From positions 1 through 64,000 of the forward strand of contig NZ_JOFL01000015.1 of assembly GCF_000719265.1 (NCBI RefSeq): DNA of 64,000 nt. The letters are read 5' to 3'. Position numbers and translations under genes: made by a program. Positions 8,033 through 17,700 of this stretch are shown here, piece after piece; the first letter of the stretch is position 1; each line of letters starts with the position of its first letter. Origin of the DNA: Streptomyces roseoverticillatus. Its GTDB lineage: Bacteria; Actinomycetota; Actinomycetes; Streptomycetales; Streptomycetaceae. A model generated the notes under the pieces. It was not told the origin of the DNA and made no database searches. It saw nothing but the letters and a program-made list of their open reading frames with translations.

Positions 8033-9216
8033 TCCCTCCCCGCGTCGCCGGCCACGCCACGGCCCTGCCCTCCGGCGACCTCCCCGCCTACGTCCACGAC
8101 CTCACGGCCCTGGCCGGTGACGCCGCGGAGATCCGCGCGGCCCTGCCGCCCGAGACCGAGCTGTACTACGCGGCCAAGGCCAACCCCGCCCCCGAACTCC
8201 TCCAGGCCCTCGCCCCGTACGTCAGCGGCTACGAGGTCTCCTCCGGCGGCGAACTCGCCCACGTCCGCAAGGCCGTCCCCGGCCTGCCGCTCGCCTTCGG
8301 CGGCCCCGGCAAGACCGAACCCGAACTGCGGCTCGCCCTCGACCTCGGCGCCGAGCGCATCCACGTCGAGAGCGAGAGCGAACTGCGCCTGCTCGCCGCC
8401 CTCGCCGCGGAACGCCCCCAAGAAGCGCCCGTCGACATCCTGCTGCGCGTCAACCTGCCGGCCGGCGACGGGGAACTCGGCGGCGCCGCCCTCGCGATGG
8501 GCGGCCGCCCCAGCCCCTTCGGCCTCGACCCGCGGCGCGCCGAGGCGTGCCTGCCCCTGCTGCGCGGCACCCGGCTGCGGCTGCGCGGCATCCACGCCCA
8601 CCTCGCCAGCGGGCTCGACGCCCCCGCCCTGCTCGCCGTCGCCGCCCGCATCACCGCCTGGGCGCGCGCCCTCGACGAACGGCACGGCCTCGGCCTGGAC
8701 GAGGTCAACGTGGGCGGCGGCATGGCCGTCGACTACGCGCGCCCGCACGCCCGCTTCGACTGGGCCGCCTACGGGGCCGGCCTCGCCCGCCTCGCCGCCG
8801 CGCGCCCCGGCTACCGGCTGCGCATCGAACCCGGCCGCGCCCTGACCGCCCACTCCGGCTGGTACGTCACCGAGGTCCTCGACGTCAAGCACAGCCACGG
8901 CGAGGCGTTCGCCGTCGTGCGCGGCGGCACCCACCACCTGCGCACCCCCGCCGCCAAGGGCCACGACCAGCCCTTCACCGTGCTGTCCGCCGACACCTGG
9001 GAGCGCCCCTGGCCCCGCCCGGCCGCGCTGGACGAGCCGGTGACCCTCAGCGGGCAGCTGTGCACGCCGAAGGACGTCCTCGCGCGGGCGGTCCCGGTGG
9101 CCGAGCTGCGGGCGGGGGACCGGATCGCCTTCGCGATGGCGGGCGCGTACGCCTGGAACATCTCGCACCACGACTTCCTGATGCACCCGGCGCCCACGTT
9201 CCACTTCCTGTCCTGA
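8029..9216 (+). CDS. PLP-dependent fold-type III decarboxylase (PvsE/SbnH-like)
   Basis: Member of the ornithine/diaminopimelate decarboxylase group, 395 residues. The PLP lysine is Lys50 in YYAAKANPAPELL. Other landmarks are GYEVSSGGELAHV, GIHAHLASG and the C-terminal CTPKDVLA segment, whose Cys is expected to serve as the active-site residue from the partner subunit. GTG start overlapping the preceding stop. In vibrioferrin and staphyloferrin B synthesis the homologues decarboxylate a citryl-amino-acid intermediate, and the same is inferred here. The TGA stop lies in the first unit of an 11-bp tandem repeat array. Confidence 0.9.
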   Translation: MIPPRVAGHATALPSGDLPAYVHDLTALAGDAAEIRAALPPETELYYAAKANPAPELLQALAPYVSGYEVSSGGELAHVRKAVPGLPLAFGGPGKTEPELRLALDLGAERIHVESESELRLLAALAAERPQEAPVDILLRVNLPAGDGELGGAALAMGGRPSPFGLDPRRAEACLPLLRGTRLRLRGIHAHLASGLDAPALLAVAARITAWARALDERHGLGLDEVNVGGGMAVDYARPHARFDWAAYGAGLARLAAARPGYRLRIEPGRALTAHSGWYVTEVLDVKHSHGEAFAVVRGGTHHLRTPAAKGHDQPFTVLSADTWERPWPRPAALDEPVTLSGQLCTPKDVLARAVPVAELRAGDRIAFAMAGAYAWNISHHDFLMHPAPTFHFLS

Positions 9217-9300
9217 GCACGTCCTGAGCACGTCCTGAGCACGTCCTGAGCACGTCCTGAGCACGTCCTGGGCGTGTCCCGAGCGCCTCCTGAGCACGGG
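9215..9300 (+). repeat. 11-bp tandem repeat array at the 3' end of the siderophore operon
   Basis: Five exact tandem copies of GAGCACGTCCT (9215-9269), two degenerate copies (9270-9291) and a truncated copy. The array begins within the stop codon of the decarboxylase gene. The copy number may vary between strains. No terminator-like hairpin is evident in it. Confidence 0.9.
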
Positions 9301-9382
9301 AGTTGGCCGGTTCCCGACTGCTTTACCGGCGTTTCACCCCCACATGGATGGCCCATGCATCTAAATGGGCGTACGGTGATCC

Positions 9383-9418
9383 GTGCGGTCCCTGCCGCCC
9401 CCGAGGCGGGGACCGCAC
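9383..9418 (+). promoter_or_regulatory. Hairpin in the asnB leader
   Basis: A perfect 10-bp inverted repeat (9383-9392 with 9409-9418) with an inner GC-rich loop, about 66 bases before asnB. A smaller repeat, GCCCAT with ATGGGC, lies at 9351-9370. The rest of the 268-base gap after the decarboxylase gene shows no gene. The hairpin could be an attenuator, an operator or the end of the upstream transcript. Confidence 0.4.
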
Positions 9419-9484
9419 CCCACGGGGGATCAGCCACACCCGGAAACACCCGGGACCGGCCTACCGAAAGGGGAGACCGCAACG

Positions 9485-11350
9485 ATGTGCGGGATCACCG
9501 GATGGATCTCCTACGACCAGGACCTCACCACCCCCGCGGCCGCGCGCGGAACGCTCGACGCGATGACGCGGACCATGGCCTGCCGCGGACCCGACGCCGG
9601 CGGCACCTGGTCCGGCCCCCACGCCGCCCTCGGCCACCGGCGCCTCGCCGTCATCGACATCGAAGGCGGCGCCCAGCCCATGAGCGTCGAACGCGACGGC
9701 CGCACCCTGCTCGTCACCACCTACAGCGGCGAGGTCTACAACTACCGCGAGCTGCGCGCCGAACTCGAAAGCCACGGCCACGCGTTCCGCACCCGGAGCG
9801 ACACCGAGGTCGTCCTCCACGCCTACCTCCAGTGGGGCGAGGACTTCACCGAGCGCCTCAATGGCATGTACGCCTTCGCCCTGTGGGACCCGCGCACCGA
9901 GGAACTCCTCCTCGTCCGCGACCGCATGGGCATCAAGCCGCTCTACTACTTCCCCCTCCCCGACGGCGTCCTCTTCGGCTCCGAGCCGAAGGCGATCCTC
10001 GCCCACCCGGCCGTCCGCCCCGCCGTCGACGCCGAAGGCCTCGCCGAACTCGTCGCCTTCACCAAGACCCCCGGCCACGCCGCCTACAAGGGCATGTACG
10101 AACTGCCCCCCGGCCACACCGCCCGCATACGCCGCGGAGGCCTCACCCTCCGCCGCTACTGGGCCCTCGAAGCCCGCGAGCACACCGACGACCTCGACAC
10201 CACCGTCCGCCACGTCCGCGACCTGCTCGACGACATCGTCGGCCGCCAGCTCATCGCCGACGTCCCCCTGTGCACCCTGCTCTCCGGCGGCCTCGACTCC
10301 TCCGCTATCACCGCCCTCGCCGCCAAGGGCCTCGGCGCCGCAGGCAGGGGACCGGTCCGCTCGTTCTCGGTCGACTTCACCGGCCACACCGAGAACTTCC
10401 GCCCCGACCCCATGCGGCCCACCCCCGACGGCCCCTACGCCCACGCCCTCGCCGCCCACGTCGCCTCCCACCACTCCGACATCGTCCTCGACGCCGCCGA
10501 CCTGATGGCCAAGGCCAACCGCGACGCCGTCCTCGCCGCCCGCGACATGCCCGTCAGCGGCTTCGGCGACGGCGACGTCTCCCTCTACCTGCTCTTCAAG
10601 GCCATCCGCGAACAGTCCACCGTCGCCCTGTCCGGCGAGTCCGCCGACGAGGTCTTCGGCGGCTACCGGTGGTTCCACGACCCCGAGCACGTGCACGCCG
10701 ACACCTTCCCCTGGGCCGCCGCCGGAGCCGCCGACCGCTTCGCCGGCGAACACAGCGGAGGCCGCTCCGCCCTCCTCGACCGCGGCCTCCTCGCCAAGCT
10801 CGACCTCGCCGGGCACCAGGACGCCCGCTACCGCGACGCGCTCGCCGAAGTGCCCCGCCTGCCCGGCGAGACCGGCCTCGAACGGCGCATGCGCGAGATC
10901 AGCTACCTGCACCTCACCCGCTTCGTCCAGCTCCTCCTCGACCGCAAGGACCGCGCCAGCATGGCCGTCGGCCTGGAGGTCCGCGTCCCCTTCTGCGACC
11001 ACCGCCTCGTCGACTACGTCTTCAACACCCCCTGGGCCATGAAGACCTTCGACGGCCGCGAGAAATCCCTCCTGCGCGCCGCCACCCGCGACGTGCTGCC
11101 CGCGAAGGTCGCCGACCGCGTCAAGAGCCCCTACCCCAGCATCCAGGACCCCGGCTACGCCGCCGCGCTGCGCGCCGAGCTCGGCCGCGTCCTCGCCGAC
11201 AAGGACGCGCCCGTACGCCCCCTGCTCGACACCGAGGCCGTCGCCGGCTGCCTCGCCGAGGACGCCGGCGAATCCTTCCGCTCCGCCACCGAACTCGTCC
11301 TCAACCTCGACACCTGGCTGCGCATGCACGACACCGCGCTGGAGCTGTAG
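9485..11350 (+). CDS. asnB: Asparagine synthase (glutamine-hydrolysing)
   Basis: Makes asparagine, or an amide on another carboxylate, from aspartate, ATP and glutamine in the cytoplasm. Start chosen at ATG 9485 because Cys2 (MCGITGW) must be N-terminal as the glutaminase nucleophile; AAAGGGGAG precedes it. The N-terminal class II amidotransferase domain has YSGEVYNYREL and the C-terminal synthetase domain has the PP-loop LSGGLDSSAI (Ser267) and SGESADEVFGGY. 621 residues is normal for the family. The closest relatives are often tailoring amidases rather than housekeeping AsnB, so a link to the siderophore operon 270 bases upstream is possible but unproven. A GntR gene follows after 18 bases. 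Confidence 0.92.
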   Translation: MCGITGWISYDQDLTTPAAARGTLDAMTRTMACRGPDAGGTWSGPHAALGHRRLAVIDIEGGAQPMSVERDGRTLLVTTYSGEVYNYRELRAELESHGHAFRTRSDTEVVLHAYLQWGEDFTERLNGMYAFALWDPRTEELLLVRDRMGIKPLYYFPLPDGVLFGSEPKAILAHPAVRPAVDAEGLAELVAFTKTPGHAAYKGMYELPPGHTARIRRGGLTLRRYWALEAREHTDDLDTTVRHVRDLLDDIVGRQLIADVPLCTLLSGGLDSSAITALAAKGLGAAGRGPVRSFSVDFTGHTENFRPDPMRPTPDGPYAHALAAHVASHHSDIVLDAADLMAKANRDAVLAARDMPVSGFGDGDVSLYLLFKAIREQSTVALSGESADEVFGGYRWFHDPEHVHADTFPWAAAGAADRFAGEHSGGRSALLDRGLLAKLDLAGHQDARYRDALAEVPRLPGETGLERRMREISYLHLTRFVQLLLDRKDRASMAVGLEVRVPFCDHRLVDYVFNTPWAMKTFDGREKSLLRAATRDVLPAKVADRVKSPYPSIQDPGYAAALRAELGRVLADKDAPVRPLLDTEAVAGCLAEDAGESFRSATELVLNLDTWLRMHDTALEL

Positions 11351-11368
11351 ACGCTGTAGAGTCCGAGC

Positions 11369-11740
11369 GTGGCCCTGAAGATCACCGTCGACCCGGACGC
11401 GGCCGAGCCGCCCTTCGAGCAGATCCGCGCCCGGATCGCCGGGCTCGCCCGCTCCGGCGAGCTCCCCGTCGGCTACAAGCTCCCCACCGTCCGCGGCTTC
11501 GCCGAAGAACTCGGCCTCGCCGCGAACACCGTCGCCAAGGCGTACCGGGCCCTGGAGGCCGACGGGGCCATCGAGACCCGGGGCCGCCACGGCTCGTTCA
11601 TCGCCGCCCCGGGCGACACGGCGGCACGGGAAGCCGCGGCCGCGGCCGCGGTCTTCGCTGCGCGGGCGCACCGCTTGGGCCTGGACCACGACGCGGCCCG
11701 CGCGGCGGCGGAGGACGCCCTGCGGGCGGTGTACGGCTAG
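11369..11740 (+). CDS. GntR-family regulator, YtrA subfamily
   Basis: Small 123-residue regulator consisting of the winged helix domain (PPFEQIRARIAGLARSGEL ... YKLPTVRGFAEELGLAANTV, AIETRGRHGSFIA) and a short alanine-rich C-terminal helix, typical of YtrA-type GntR proteins, which usually control linked ABC transporters or a neighbouring operon. GTG start 18 bases after asnB, with GAG(T)CCGAG weakly resembling a Shine-Dalgarno, so it is probably cotranscribed with asnB. No ABC genes are adjacent. Target unknown. Confidence 0.85.
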   Translation: MALKITVDPDAAEPPFEQIRARIAGLARSGELPVGYKLPTVRGFAEELGLAANTVAKAYRALEADGAIETRGRHGSFIAAPGDTAAREAAAAAAVFAARAHRLGLDHDAARAAAEDALRAVYG

Positions 11741-12015
11741 TACCGCCTGCGGCCTGCACGGCACCGCCGGTCTCGCGCGTCGTGGTTGCGCGCCGCGGCG
11801 GCGGGCATTTTCTTCCGCCGCAACGGTGGCGAGCCACGACACGGCGGTCCGGCGGTGCCGAACCGGCCCGGACCGCAGGGCGACGTCGCGGTCACGCATC
11901 GCCGTGGCGAGCACGTTCCTTCCGCCGCGGCGGTGCTCAGCCGTCACGTGGCGGTCCGGCGGTGCCGAACCGGCCCGGGCCGCAGCGCCGGAGCAGTGCC
12001 GTCAGGCCGGGCGCG
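11741..12015. repeat. Hairpin-forming intergenic repeats (two copies) between convergent genes
   Basis: Gap without genes between gntR (+) and the AAA ATPase gene (-). It holds a 29-bp exact direct repeat at 11843-11871 and 11950-11978, each extended by ACCGCAG or GCCGCAG, period 107. Each copy is preceded by an inverted GC-rich segment of the CCGCCGC / GCGGCGG kind (for example CGGCGG at about 11797 with CCGCCG at about 11815, separated by a T-rich loop). The segment 11782-11804 is 22/23 identical to 52138-52160, in the other convergent gap that carries this family. Confidence 0.8.
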
Positions 12016-13164
12016 TCACAGATACAACCCCGCGTCCGCCCCCTCCCGCGACGCCGGCACCGACGCCGGCCCCCCGCCGCGCCGCAAGGCGAACAGCTCC
12101 GCGAGCGTCGCGCCCTCGCGGCCCACGCCCTCCTCCGAGCCCAGCCAGCCCACCGCCTCCCCGCGGGTCAGCGGACCGACCTCGATCCGGGCCAGGCAGC
12201 GGCCCGGCCGCACGACAGCAGGGTGCAGCCGCTCCAGGTCCTCGTTGGTGGTGACGCCGACGAGGACGTTGCGGCCCTGCCCGAGCAGCCCGTCCGTGAG
12301 GTTCAGCAGCCGGGACAGGGCCTGCCCCGCCGTGTGCTTGGCCTCGCCGCGGATCAGCTCGTCGCAGTCCTCCAGGAGCAGCAGCCGCCAGCGGCCCTTG
12401 GAGCTGCCGTCGTCCTCGCCGATGGCGATGTCCATCAGATAGCCGACGTCGTTGAACAGCCGCTCGGGGTCCAGCACGCAGTCCACCTGGCACCAGTCCC
12501 GCCACGACCGCGCGAGCGTGCGCAGGGCGGACGTCTTGCCGGTGCCGGGCGGGCCGTGCAGGAGCAGCAGCCGCCCGGCGATGTCGTCCGGGGTGACCTT
12601 CATCAGCCGGTCCATGGCGTCGGCGACCCGCGCCGTGTAGTTGGGCCGGACCTCCTCCCACGTGCCGGCGGAGATCTGCCGCGTCGTCCGGTGCGGGCCG
12701 CGCCGCGGCGAGACGTACCAGAAGCCCATGGTCACGTGCTCCGGCTGCGGCTCCGGCTCGTCCTCCGCGCCCTCGACGGCCTGGCCGAGCACCTTCCTGG
12801 CCAGCTCGTCGGTGGTGGCCGTCACGGACACGTCGGCCCCCCGGTTCCAGCGGGAGACGAGCAGCGTCCAGCCGTCGCCCTCGGCGAGGGTCGCGCTGCG
12901 GTCGTCGTCCCGCGCGGAGCGCACCACGCGGCCCCCCGGCGGGAGCAGGGTGGCCCCGGACTTGACGCGGTCCACGGAGTGGCTGTGCGCGTACGGCTGC
13001 TCGCCGGTGGTGAACCGGGCCAGGAAGAGGGCGTCGATGACGTCGGACGGCGAGTCGCTGTCGTCCACGTTCAGCCGGATCGGCAGCGATTTCTCGGTCG
13101 GCGTGAAGTCCGGGTCGGTGGGCAGGGCCTGCCTCCTGGCGCTGGGTCGGCGGTCGGCACACAT
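12016..13164 (-). CDS. AAA-family ATPase, Streptomyces conserved (possible DUF5925 N-terminal domain)
   Basis: 382-residue cytoplasmic protein. Residues 1-170 form a conserved domain with no catalytic motif that I recognise; I believe it corresponds to DUF5925. Residues about 175-370 are an AAA module: Walker A GPPGTGKTS at 204-212, Walker B LLLLEDCDE, sensor 1 VGVTTNEDL and an arginine-containing VRPGRCLARIEV box. Start placed at ATG 13164; an upstream extension of the frame reads as low-complexity shadow. It is convergent with gntR and divergent from the hydrolase gene at 13.3 kb. Partner and substrate are unknown. Confidence 0.85.
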   Translation of the reverse strand: MCADRRPSARRQALPTDPDFTPTEKSLPIRLNVDDSDSPSDVIDALFLARFTTGEQPYAHSHSVDRVKSGATLLPPGGRVVRSARDDDRSATLAEGDGWTLLVSRWNRGADVSVTATTDELARKVLGQAVEGAEDEPEPQPEHVTMGFWYVSPRRGPHRTTRQISAGTWEEVRPNYTARVADAMDRLMKVTPDDIAGRLLLLHGPPGTGKTSALRTLARSWRDWCQVDCVLDPERLFNDVGYLMDIAIGEDDGSSKGRWRLLLLEDCDELIRGEAKHTAGQALSRLLNLTDGLLGQGRNVLVGVTTNEDLERLHPAVVRPGRCLARIEVGPLTRGEAVGWLGSEEGVGREGATLAELFALRRGGGPASVPASREGADAGLYL

Positions 13165-13330
13165 GCGCCCATGATCCGGCACCGGGGCCCCTTGCGCACA
13201 CAGGTTTTCGCTTGATTCCCGGAGGAATCCGGGCCTCTTCACTCCGGGTCCGCGACCGGAACCACGACACCTGCCCCCGTTCGTCCGGAACGCACCCACG
13301 GAGAATCGGCCGCGGATACGCTTGCCCGTG

Positions 13331-14710
13331 ATGGGACGACGCGGCGCAGTTCGGACGTTTCGGCGGGCAGGGCGGTGGCGGTTCGCCGTGCTGGCCGCGG
13401 CCGGCGCGCTCGTGCTGGCCGCGCTGCTCGTCCTGTGGGCGACGAGCCGGGAGACGGGCGGTGACCTCTCCGACGGTTCCGGCGGCGACCGGTCGGCGGC
13501 CGTGGAGCTCGGCTGGGGCTTCACCCACACCCAGTACAGCGCCGACCGCGGCGACGACACCGCCCGCCGGACCACGGCCGGGCTCCTCTCCGCCGCCCCC
13601 ATGCCGCAGAACCAGCACATCATGGGCTGGGGCGCCGACAACCCCGAGCCCCGGCCCGGCACGTACAACTTCGGCGACCTCGACCGGCGCGTCGCCTTCA
13701 TGCGCAAGACCAACGCGACGCCCGTGCTCACCCTGTGCTGCGCGCCCGACTGGATGAAGGGCGGCGGAGAGCGCACCGACTGGTCGCAGAAGTCGCTGGA
13801 GAAGGCGCCCGACCGCGCCCACTACCAGGACTTCGCCAAGCTCGCCGGCGTCATCGCCAAGCGCTATCCGGACATCCGGCACTTCATCGTCTGGAACGAG
13901 TTCAAGGGCTTCTACGACGAGCGCAAGGGCCGCTGGAACTACGAGGGCTACACGGAGCTGTACAACCTCGTCTACGCGGAGCTGAAGAAGCAGAACAGCG
14001 CCAACGTCGTCGGCGGCCCGTACATCAGCATGGACAGCAATCCGCCCGGCTCCTCCTCCAACGCCTCGTCCTTGCGCGGGCCCTGGGGCTCGGTCGACCA
14101 GCGGGCGATCGACGCCCTCACGTACTGGAACGCCCACAAGAAGGGCGCCGACTTCCTCGTGGTCGACGGCGCCGGCTACACCCGCGAGGGCAGCAAGCTC
14201 ATCCCCGACGAGTTCGCCGCGACCGCCAAGTTCGCCGACGTGACCACCTGGCTGCGCAGGACCACCGGCCTGCCCGTCTGGTGGTCCGAGTGGTACGTGG
14301 AGCCCGCCGACGCCAACGACGACCGCAAGCTCTGGACCGAGCCGCACCGCCTCGCCGTGCACGCCACGGCCATGATGCAGCTCGCCAGATCGGGCGTCTC
14401 CGCCGCCTTCTACTGGAACCCCGAGGAGACCGGCGCCGACTGCCCCGGCTGCCTGTGGCGCAGCACCGAACTGAAGGGCGGCGGGGGCGGCCTGCCGATG
14501 CTGGACCTGCTGACCCGCTTCGGCAAGGCCTTCCCGCCCGGCGCGGAGCTGCGCACCCCGGACGTCACCGGCGAGAACCGCGACGCCGTCAGCGCGCTCG
14601 CCGCGGGCAGCACCGTCCTCGTCGTCAACATGCAGGACCGCCGGCTGACCGTCGAGGTCGACGGCAAGCCGGTGGACCTGGCGCCCAACGAGATCCGCTG
14701 GGCCGACTGA
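13331..14710 (+). CDS. Membrane-anchored glycoside hydrolase, clan GH-A (GH39-like)
   Basis: 459 residues with one N-terminal transmembrane or signal-anchor segment (FAVLAAAGALVLAALLVLW) and an extracellular TIM-barrel hydrolase. The acid/base is probably Glu190 in IVWNEFKGF and the nucleophile Glu320 in WWSEWYV, the usual pair for GH-A enzymes such as GH39 xylosidases. The start could also be the adjacent GTG at 13328. It is convergent with the flippase fusion gene and sits beside the polysaccharide locus, so trimming or release of that polymer at the cell surface is a reasonable guess. Substrate is not readable from the sequence. Confidence 0.82.
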   Translation: MGRRGAVRTFRRAGRWRFAVLAAAGALVLAALLVLWATSRETGGDLSDGSGGDRSAAVELGWGFTHTQYSADRGDDTARRTTAGLLSAAPMPQNQHIMGWGADNPEPRPGTYNFGDLDRRVAFMRKTNATPVLTLCCAPDWMKGGGERTDWSQKSLEKAPDRAHYQDFAKLAGVIAKRYPDIRHFIVWNEFKGFYDERKGRWNYEGYTELYNLVYAELKKQNSANVVGGPYISMDSNPPGSSSNASSLRGPWGSVDQRAIDALTYWNAHKKGADFLVVDGAGYTREGSKLIPDEFAATAKFADVTTWLRRTTGLPVWWSEWYVEPADANDDRKLWTEPHRLAVHATAMMQLARSGVSAAFYWNPEETGADCPGCLWRSTELKGGGGGLPMLDLLTRFGKAFPPGAELRTPDVTGENRDAVSALAAGSTVLVVNMQDRRLTVEVDGKPVDLAPNEIRWAD

Positions 14711-14740
14711 ACCGGCCCGGCCCGGCGGCTACGGCAGCGG

Positions 14741-17700
14741 CTACGACATCGTCGCGAAGCGGTACACCAGCGACGCCAGCAGGACCAGCAGCAGCGGCAG
14801 CGCGAACCAGTACGAGCCCTGCAGCCGGCGCAGCTGCCGCACCCCCGGCCGGGCCATCACCCGCACCATCTCCCGCGCCGTCAGCAGCACCAGCAGCGCC
14901 ACCGCCGCCAGCGCGCCGACCACCGACACCGGCGTCCACGTCACCCGCGGGCCCGCAGGGCCCGGCCTGGGCTGCGGCGCCTCCCCGGCGGGCTTCTGCT
15001 TCAGCTCGTACAGCACCGCGTCCTCGTTCCAGAACACCCGGCGCAGCTCCGCCCGGCCGTCGAGCGCCTGCCGCACCCGGCCGTCCCAGCCGGCCGCATA
15101 GCCCGCGTCGAGCTGGAGGTACACCGACTGGCCGCGGTTGACGATCAGATACGCGTTCGGGCCCGCCTTCCGGAGCGCGGTGACCAGCTCGTCCACGCGG
15201 GCCGGGTCGCGCGGGGCGAGCATCGCGTCGTACTGCACCCGCTCCATGTCCTTGGCGCCCCACGGCATGGCCGGAGTGACGTTCTTCGACGGATCGCTGC
15301 TCATCCACAGCAGCCGTACGGTCGGCTTGTCGTGCGCGTACACGAAGTCCATCGCGGCGACCTCGCCGGGCCGCACCCGCTCGAACGGCTCGTTCCCCCA
15401 GCGGGCCACCAGGAAGCCGAAGACCAGGACCAGGCCCGCCAGCAGCGCCGCCAGCGGTGCGACGAGCGGGCGGCCGGGGCCCTCGGCGGCGCGCGGGAAC
15501 AGCGCGAGCGCCGCCAGGACGCACGCGCCCGGCAGCGCGAACAGGAACACCCGCAGGGCCACCTCGCCGCCGTACGACTGCATGCCGAAGGCCAGGAACG
15601 GCACGGCGGTCAGCACCAGCAGCGCCACGTCGCCGATGCCGGCGCGGCGCCGGCGCCACCAGCCGACCGCGGCGAAGGCCAGCACCCCGCCCGCGAGCAG
15701 CACCCGGGTGTAGAGCACCAGCTTGTGGACCGGGCTGCCGCCCTCGATCCGGCCCGAGACCGACGAGGAGACATTGCCGCCCAGGGACCCCAGGCCGCCG
15801 AAGAGCTCGTCGAAGTGGCCCGACCAGTACGGCTCCGCCAGGAAGCCCACCCACACCACCAGCATCACGCCACACAGCAGCGGCAGGCCGCGCAGCGTCG
15901 AGCGGCGGGTGACGACCAGGGCGGTCAGCACGCCCAGCATCACGAACGGCGTCAGCTGGTGGCTGACCACCGACGCCGCGAACAGCGCGACCACCACCGC
16001 CAGCAGCGCGCCCTGCGCCCGCCGGCCGGCCGGCAGCGGCTCCGTCTCGCCCGGGACCAGCGCGCCGCGCAGCTGCCGCGGCCAGCGGAACCACACCAGC
16101 AGCACCGCCGCGAACAGCAGGTAGAAGAAATAGTTGAGCGCCTGCGGGGAGAAATAGTCCTGCCCGACCCAGCCGCACAGCACGAACAGCCAGGCCGCCG
16201 TCCACTTCGCCCGCCACCCCGCGCGCACGGCGCGCAGCAGCAGCGCGAGAGGCGCCAGGCACAGCAGCTGGATCGCCGTCGGCCACCAGCGCAGCACCTC
16301 CGTCAGGTCGCTCACGCCGGCCACCTTCGCGGCGAACGCCATCAGGGCGAAGAACCCGGGCCAGCTCCAGCGGGCGTCCAGATCCGGCGCCGCCACGCCC
16401 GTACGGTCGATGAAGTCCAGGAAGCCCAGGTGCTGCCAGGCCGTCGCGAAGCGCGGTTGCGCCTCCAGCACCGCCGGCAGGGCGTGCAGGCACACCACCG
16501 TGAGCACCAGGACGGCCGTGAGCAGCCGGCGCCGCTGGCCGTCCAGGCACAGAGCCGCCACGAACGCGCCGATCAGCAGGGCCGCCCCGGCCAGCGTGGC
16601 CACGGGCAGCACGGAGATCAGGCCGAGCCCGCCCATCCGGTCCAGCGTCGCCTCGCCGACGCCCGCCAGCGGCGCCCAGTACAGCGCGAGGGCCGCCGCC
16701 AGCAGCAGCCAGACCGCCGCCTCCGGGCGGCGCCACCACGGCGGCGGCCCCGGGGGAGCGGTGGCCTTCTCCCGGCCGGCCTTCTCCTGGACGGCGGCCT
16801 TCTCCCGCGCGGCCGGCGTCACGGACCGGCCGGACGCGGCCGGGGAGACGGAGTGGGACACGACGACTGCCTCCGGGGTGTGCCGGAGATCAGGGCGCCT
16901 CTCCAAGTGGTCGAAGTCCAGCCGCACGCCCAGCGGCATCGTGTCCGCGTCGAGCGCGGCGCGCAGCGCCCAGCGGGTGCCGTAGCTGCCGCTGTCTCTC
17001 TCCCCGGGCCCCTCTTCGCCCTCACCCCCTAAGCCACGGGTGAGGCCGTGCCGCATCCCGCGGCGGACGCCGAGCGGCTCGGTGCGCGGGGCGTCCCGCC
17101 GGTCGCCGCGCGCCGCCAGGTCGGCCAGATCGCCGTCCGGGGCGACATCGGGAGCGTACGCGGCGGGCGCGGGCCGGGCGCCGCGCAGGATCCGGCGGAG
17201 CTTGACCGCCGAGATGGACACGATGACCGCCAGACTGCTGATCTCGGCCACCCCCGCGCCCGTGAGGCCCATGCGCGGCAGGAGCAGCAGCGTCAGCCCC
17301 AGCACCAGCACGCACAGCAGCCCCTGGAGGTAGGCCAGCCCGGCCGTCCGGCTCTGGGCCCGCAGCACCGCGAAATAGACCTCCATCACCACGCGCAGCG
17401 CCGCCCCCACCGCGAACCAGCGCAGCAGCGGCGTGGCCGCGTGGGCGTAGCCGGGGCCGAAGACGCCCAGGATGTACGGCGCGAGGAAGAACAGCAGCAG
17501 ACAGACCGGCACCATGATCGTGGCCATCCGGCGCAGCGCCGCCCGGCAGTTCTCCGCGAGCCGCGCCGGGTCGTGCGAGCCCTCCACGGTCAGCGACGCG
17601 CCCATGTTGATCGCGAGCAGGTTGACCGTGCCGCCGATGGTGGTGGTGATGTAGAAGTACGCGTTGTCCTCGGAGCTGACCTGCGAGGCGATGATCACCG

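Noticed and set aside
9274..13215. 1313-codon plus-strand frame over asnB and the AAA ATPase gene
   Set aside because: Arg/Pro-rich shadow, out of frame with asnB, and crossing an intergenic repeat region.
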